In this document: in pieces, positions 5,317 to 6,007 of the stretch
Position numbering within the stretch: the first letter of the stretch is position 1
How the letters are laid out: each line of letters opens with the position of its first letter
Source: Candidatus Omnitrophota bacterium
GTDB lineage: Bacteria > Omnitrophota > Gorgyraeia > 2-02-FULL-51-18 > JAGOUK01
Assembly: GCA_018061225.1 (NCBI GenBank)
Contig: JAGOUK010000089.1
Coordinates: forward strand, 1 to 6,007
DNA: 6,007 nucleotides
Direction: 5' to 3'
Translations under genes and position numbers: made by a program
The notes under the pieces: generated by a model
The model's input: the letters and a program-made list of their open reading frames with translations, nothing else
Told to the model about the DNA's origin: nothing
Databases searched by the model: none

Positions 5317-6007
5317 CTAGCGGGAGAACCAGAACATAAAAAACAACGCCGCCGCGATTCGGTAGATTCCAAAACCGGTGAAGGTGTGGCGTTTGACGAA
5401 GTTCAACAGCCATTTGATGCAGAGAAAAGCAAAAATAAATGATCCGACGAAGCCGATCATCAGGAATCCCGTCTGATCCGCCGAAAATGAATCCCCATTT
5501 TTAAGGAGATCCAGCGCGGTGGCCGCGGCCATGGTCGGCACTGCCAGTAAAAAAGAAAATTCGACGATAGTCCTCCGCCCCACCCCAAGCAGCATCCCGC
5601 CCACAATCGTCGCGGCCGATCTTGATACGCCCGGAATCACCGCCAGCGACTGAAAGAGGCCGATCAAAAAAGCTTTTTTATAAGGGATTGCGGCAACGCC
5701 GGTGTCGCCGGCTTCAGGCTTCCGGGTTTTTTCAAAAAAGATCATAACAAAACCGCCGATCAGCAGGGACCACAGAACGATCTGCACATCGGCAAGCAGG
5801 TAGCGTTTGATGAATTTATAGAGAACAAATCCAACAAGGGCGGTCGGGATGAACGCGCAGATCACGCGCTTGAGTTCTTCAGGCTTGATCAGAAAAGAGC
5901 GCCAATAGATGACGAGAACCGAAAGAATGGCGCCGAGCTGAATCACGATCTCAAAACTCTTTAGGAATTCGGTCTGGGAATGGCCCAGGAGCTTGGCGGC
6001 GATCATC
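5317..6007 (-). CDS. uppP: undecaprenyl-diphosphatase (UppP/BacA), 5' end cut by window edge
   Basis: UppP is an integral membrane phosphatase that recycles undecaprenyl pyrophosphate to the monophosphate lipid carrier used for peptidoglycan and other wall polymers; overexpression gives bacitracin resistance. About 230 residues are visible (family about 265-280). The first in-frame Met (6006) is internal: its IAAKLLG and FEIVIQLGAILSVLV (numbered from it, 18-32) normally follow the SSTGH motif, so some 30 N-terminal residues with the catalytic glutamates lie beyond the edge. The second catalytic motif PGVSRSAAT (125-133, R129) is intact, as is EFSFLLAVPTM (149-159). Hydrophobic segments near 18-35, 48-65, 74-91, 112-125, 135-165, 182-203 and 213-227 fit the multi-pass fold. 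It ends in TAG; no convincing terminator follows before the guaB3 promoter. Confidence 0.95.
   Translation of the reverse strand, partial: MIAAKLLGHSQTEFLKSFEIVIQLGAILSVLVIYWRSFLIKPEELKRVICAFIPTALVGFVLYKFIKRYLLADVQIVLWSLLIGGFVMIFFEKTRKPEAGDTGVAAIPYKKAFLIGLFQSLAVIPGVSRSAATIVGGMLLGVGRRTIVEFSFLLAVPTMAAATALDLLKNGDSFSADQTGFLMIGFVGSFIFAFLCIKWLLNFVKRHTFTGFGIYRIAAALFFMFWFSR

Noticed and set aside
5294..5330. Intrinsic terminator after uppP
   Set aside because: A weak TTCTCCC/GGGGAA pairing spans the stop codon but has wobble pairs and no T-run after it; not enough to call.
1..6007. Mobile elements, CRISPR arrays, tRNA genes or defence systems
   Set aside because: No transposase, integrase, direct-repeat array, cloverleaf or defence-type protein is visible; all five genes are metabolic or cell-envelope genes.

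Overview
All five protein genes in this window lie on the minus strand, so the layout reads from right to left. The DNA is moderately GC-rich (roughly 55-60% by eye) and tightly packed. Spacing is bacterial, promoters are sigma70-like and ribosome-binding sites are Shine-Dalgarno type. There are no tRNAs, rRNAs, insertion sequences, CRISPR arrays or phage genes. The host is a bacterium making an undecaprenyl-phosphate-dependent cell wall. It uses the short GuaB3 form of IMP dehydrogenase, and its folate enzymes have drifted far from textbook sequences. That suggests an uncultivated or deep-branching lineage, but the phylum cannot be named from this window.

Region by region: (1) 5317-6007 holds the C-terminal part of uppP (undecaprenyl-diphosphatase), running off the right edge. 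(2) 4077-5237 is guaB3, a CBS-less IMP dehydrogenase-family gene with its own near-consensus promoter (-35 TTGACA, 17 bp, -10 TATAGT), a strong RBS and a very short leader. (3) 3761-4076 is a 316-bp non-coding stretch holding an 82-nt near-complete hairpin with perfect 23-bp arms, several smaller inverted repeats, and a second near-consensus promoter (TTGACT, 17 bp, TATAAT). (4) 1-3760 is a four-gene operon fired by that promoter, in the order fhs, fchA, folD, panB. There is a 24-nt gap after fhs, then ATGA overlaps at the next two junctions. panB runs off the left edge.

The operon makes one biochemical sentence. Fhs charges tetrahydrofolate with formate at the cost of ATP. FchA cyclises 10-formyl-THF to 5,10-methenyl-THF. 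FolD reduces this to 5,10-methylene-THF. PanB transfers that carbon to 2-ketoisovalerate to give ketopantoate, the precursor of pantothenate and CoA. The most notable detail is that FolD has lost three hallmark active-site residues (E. coli K54, Q98 and D121 read I54, L98 and E121). It is therefore probably not a cyclohydrolase, and the adjacent FchA would supply that step. Fhs and PanB also depart from their family signatures near folate- or substrate-binding segments. The cluster may thus be a specialised C1 cassette, or a lineage-wide variant of the pathway.
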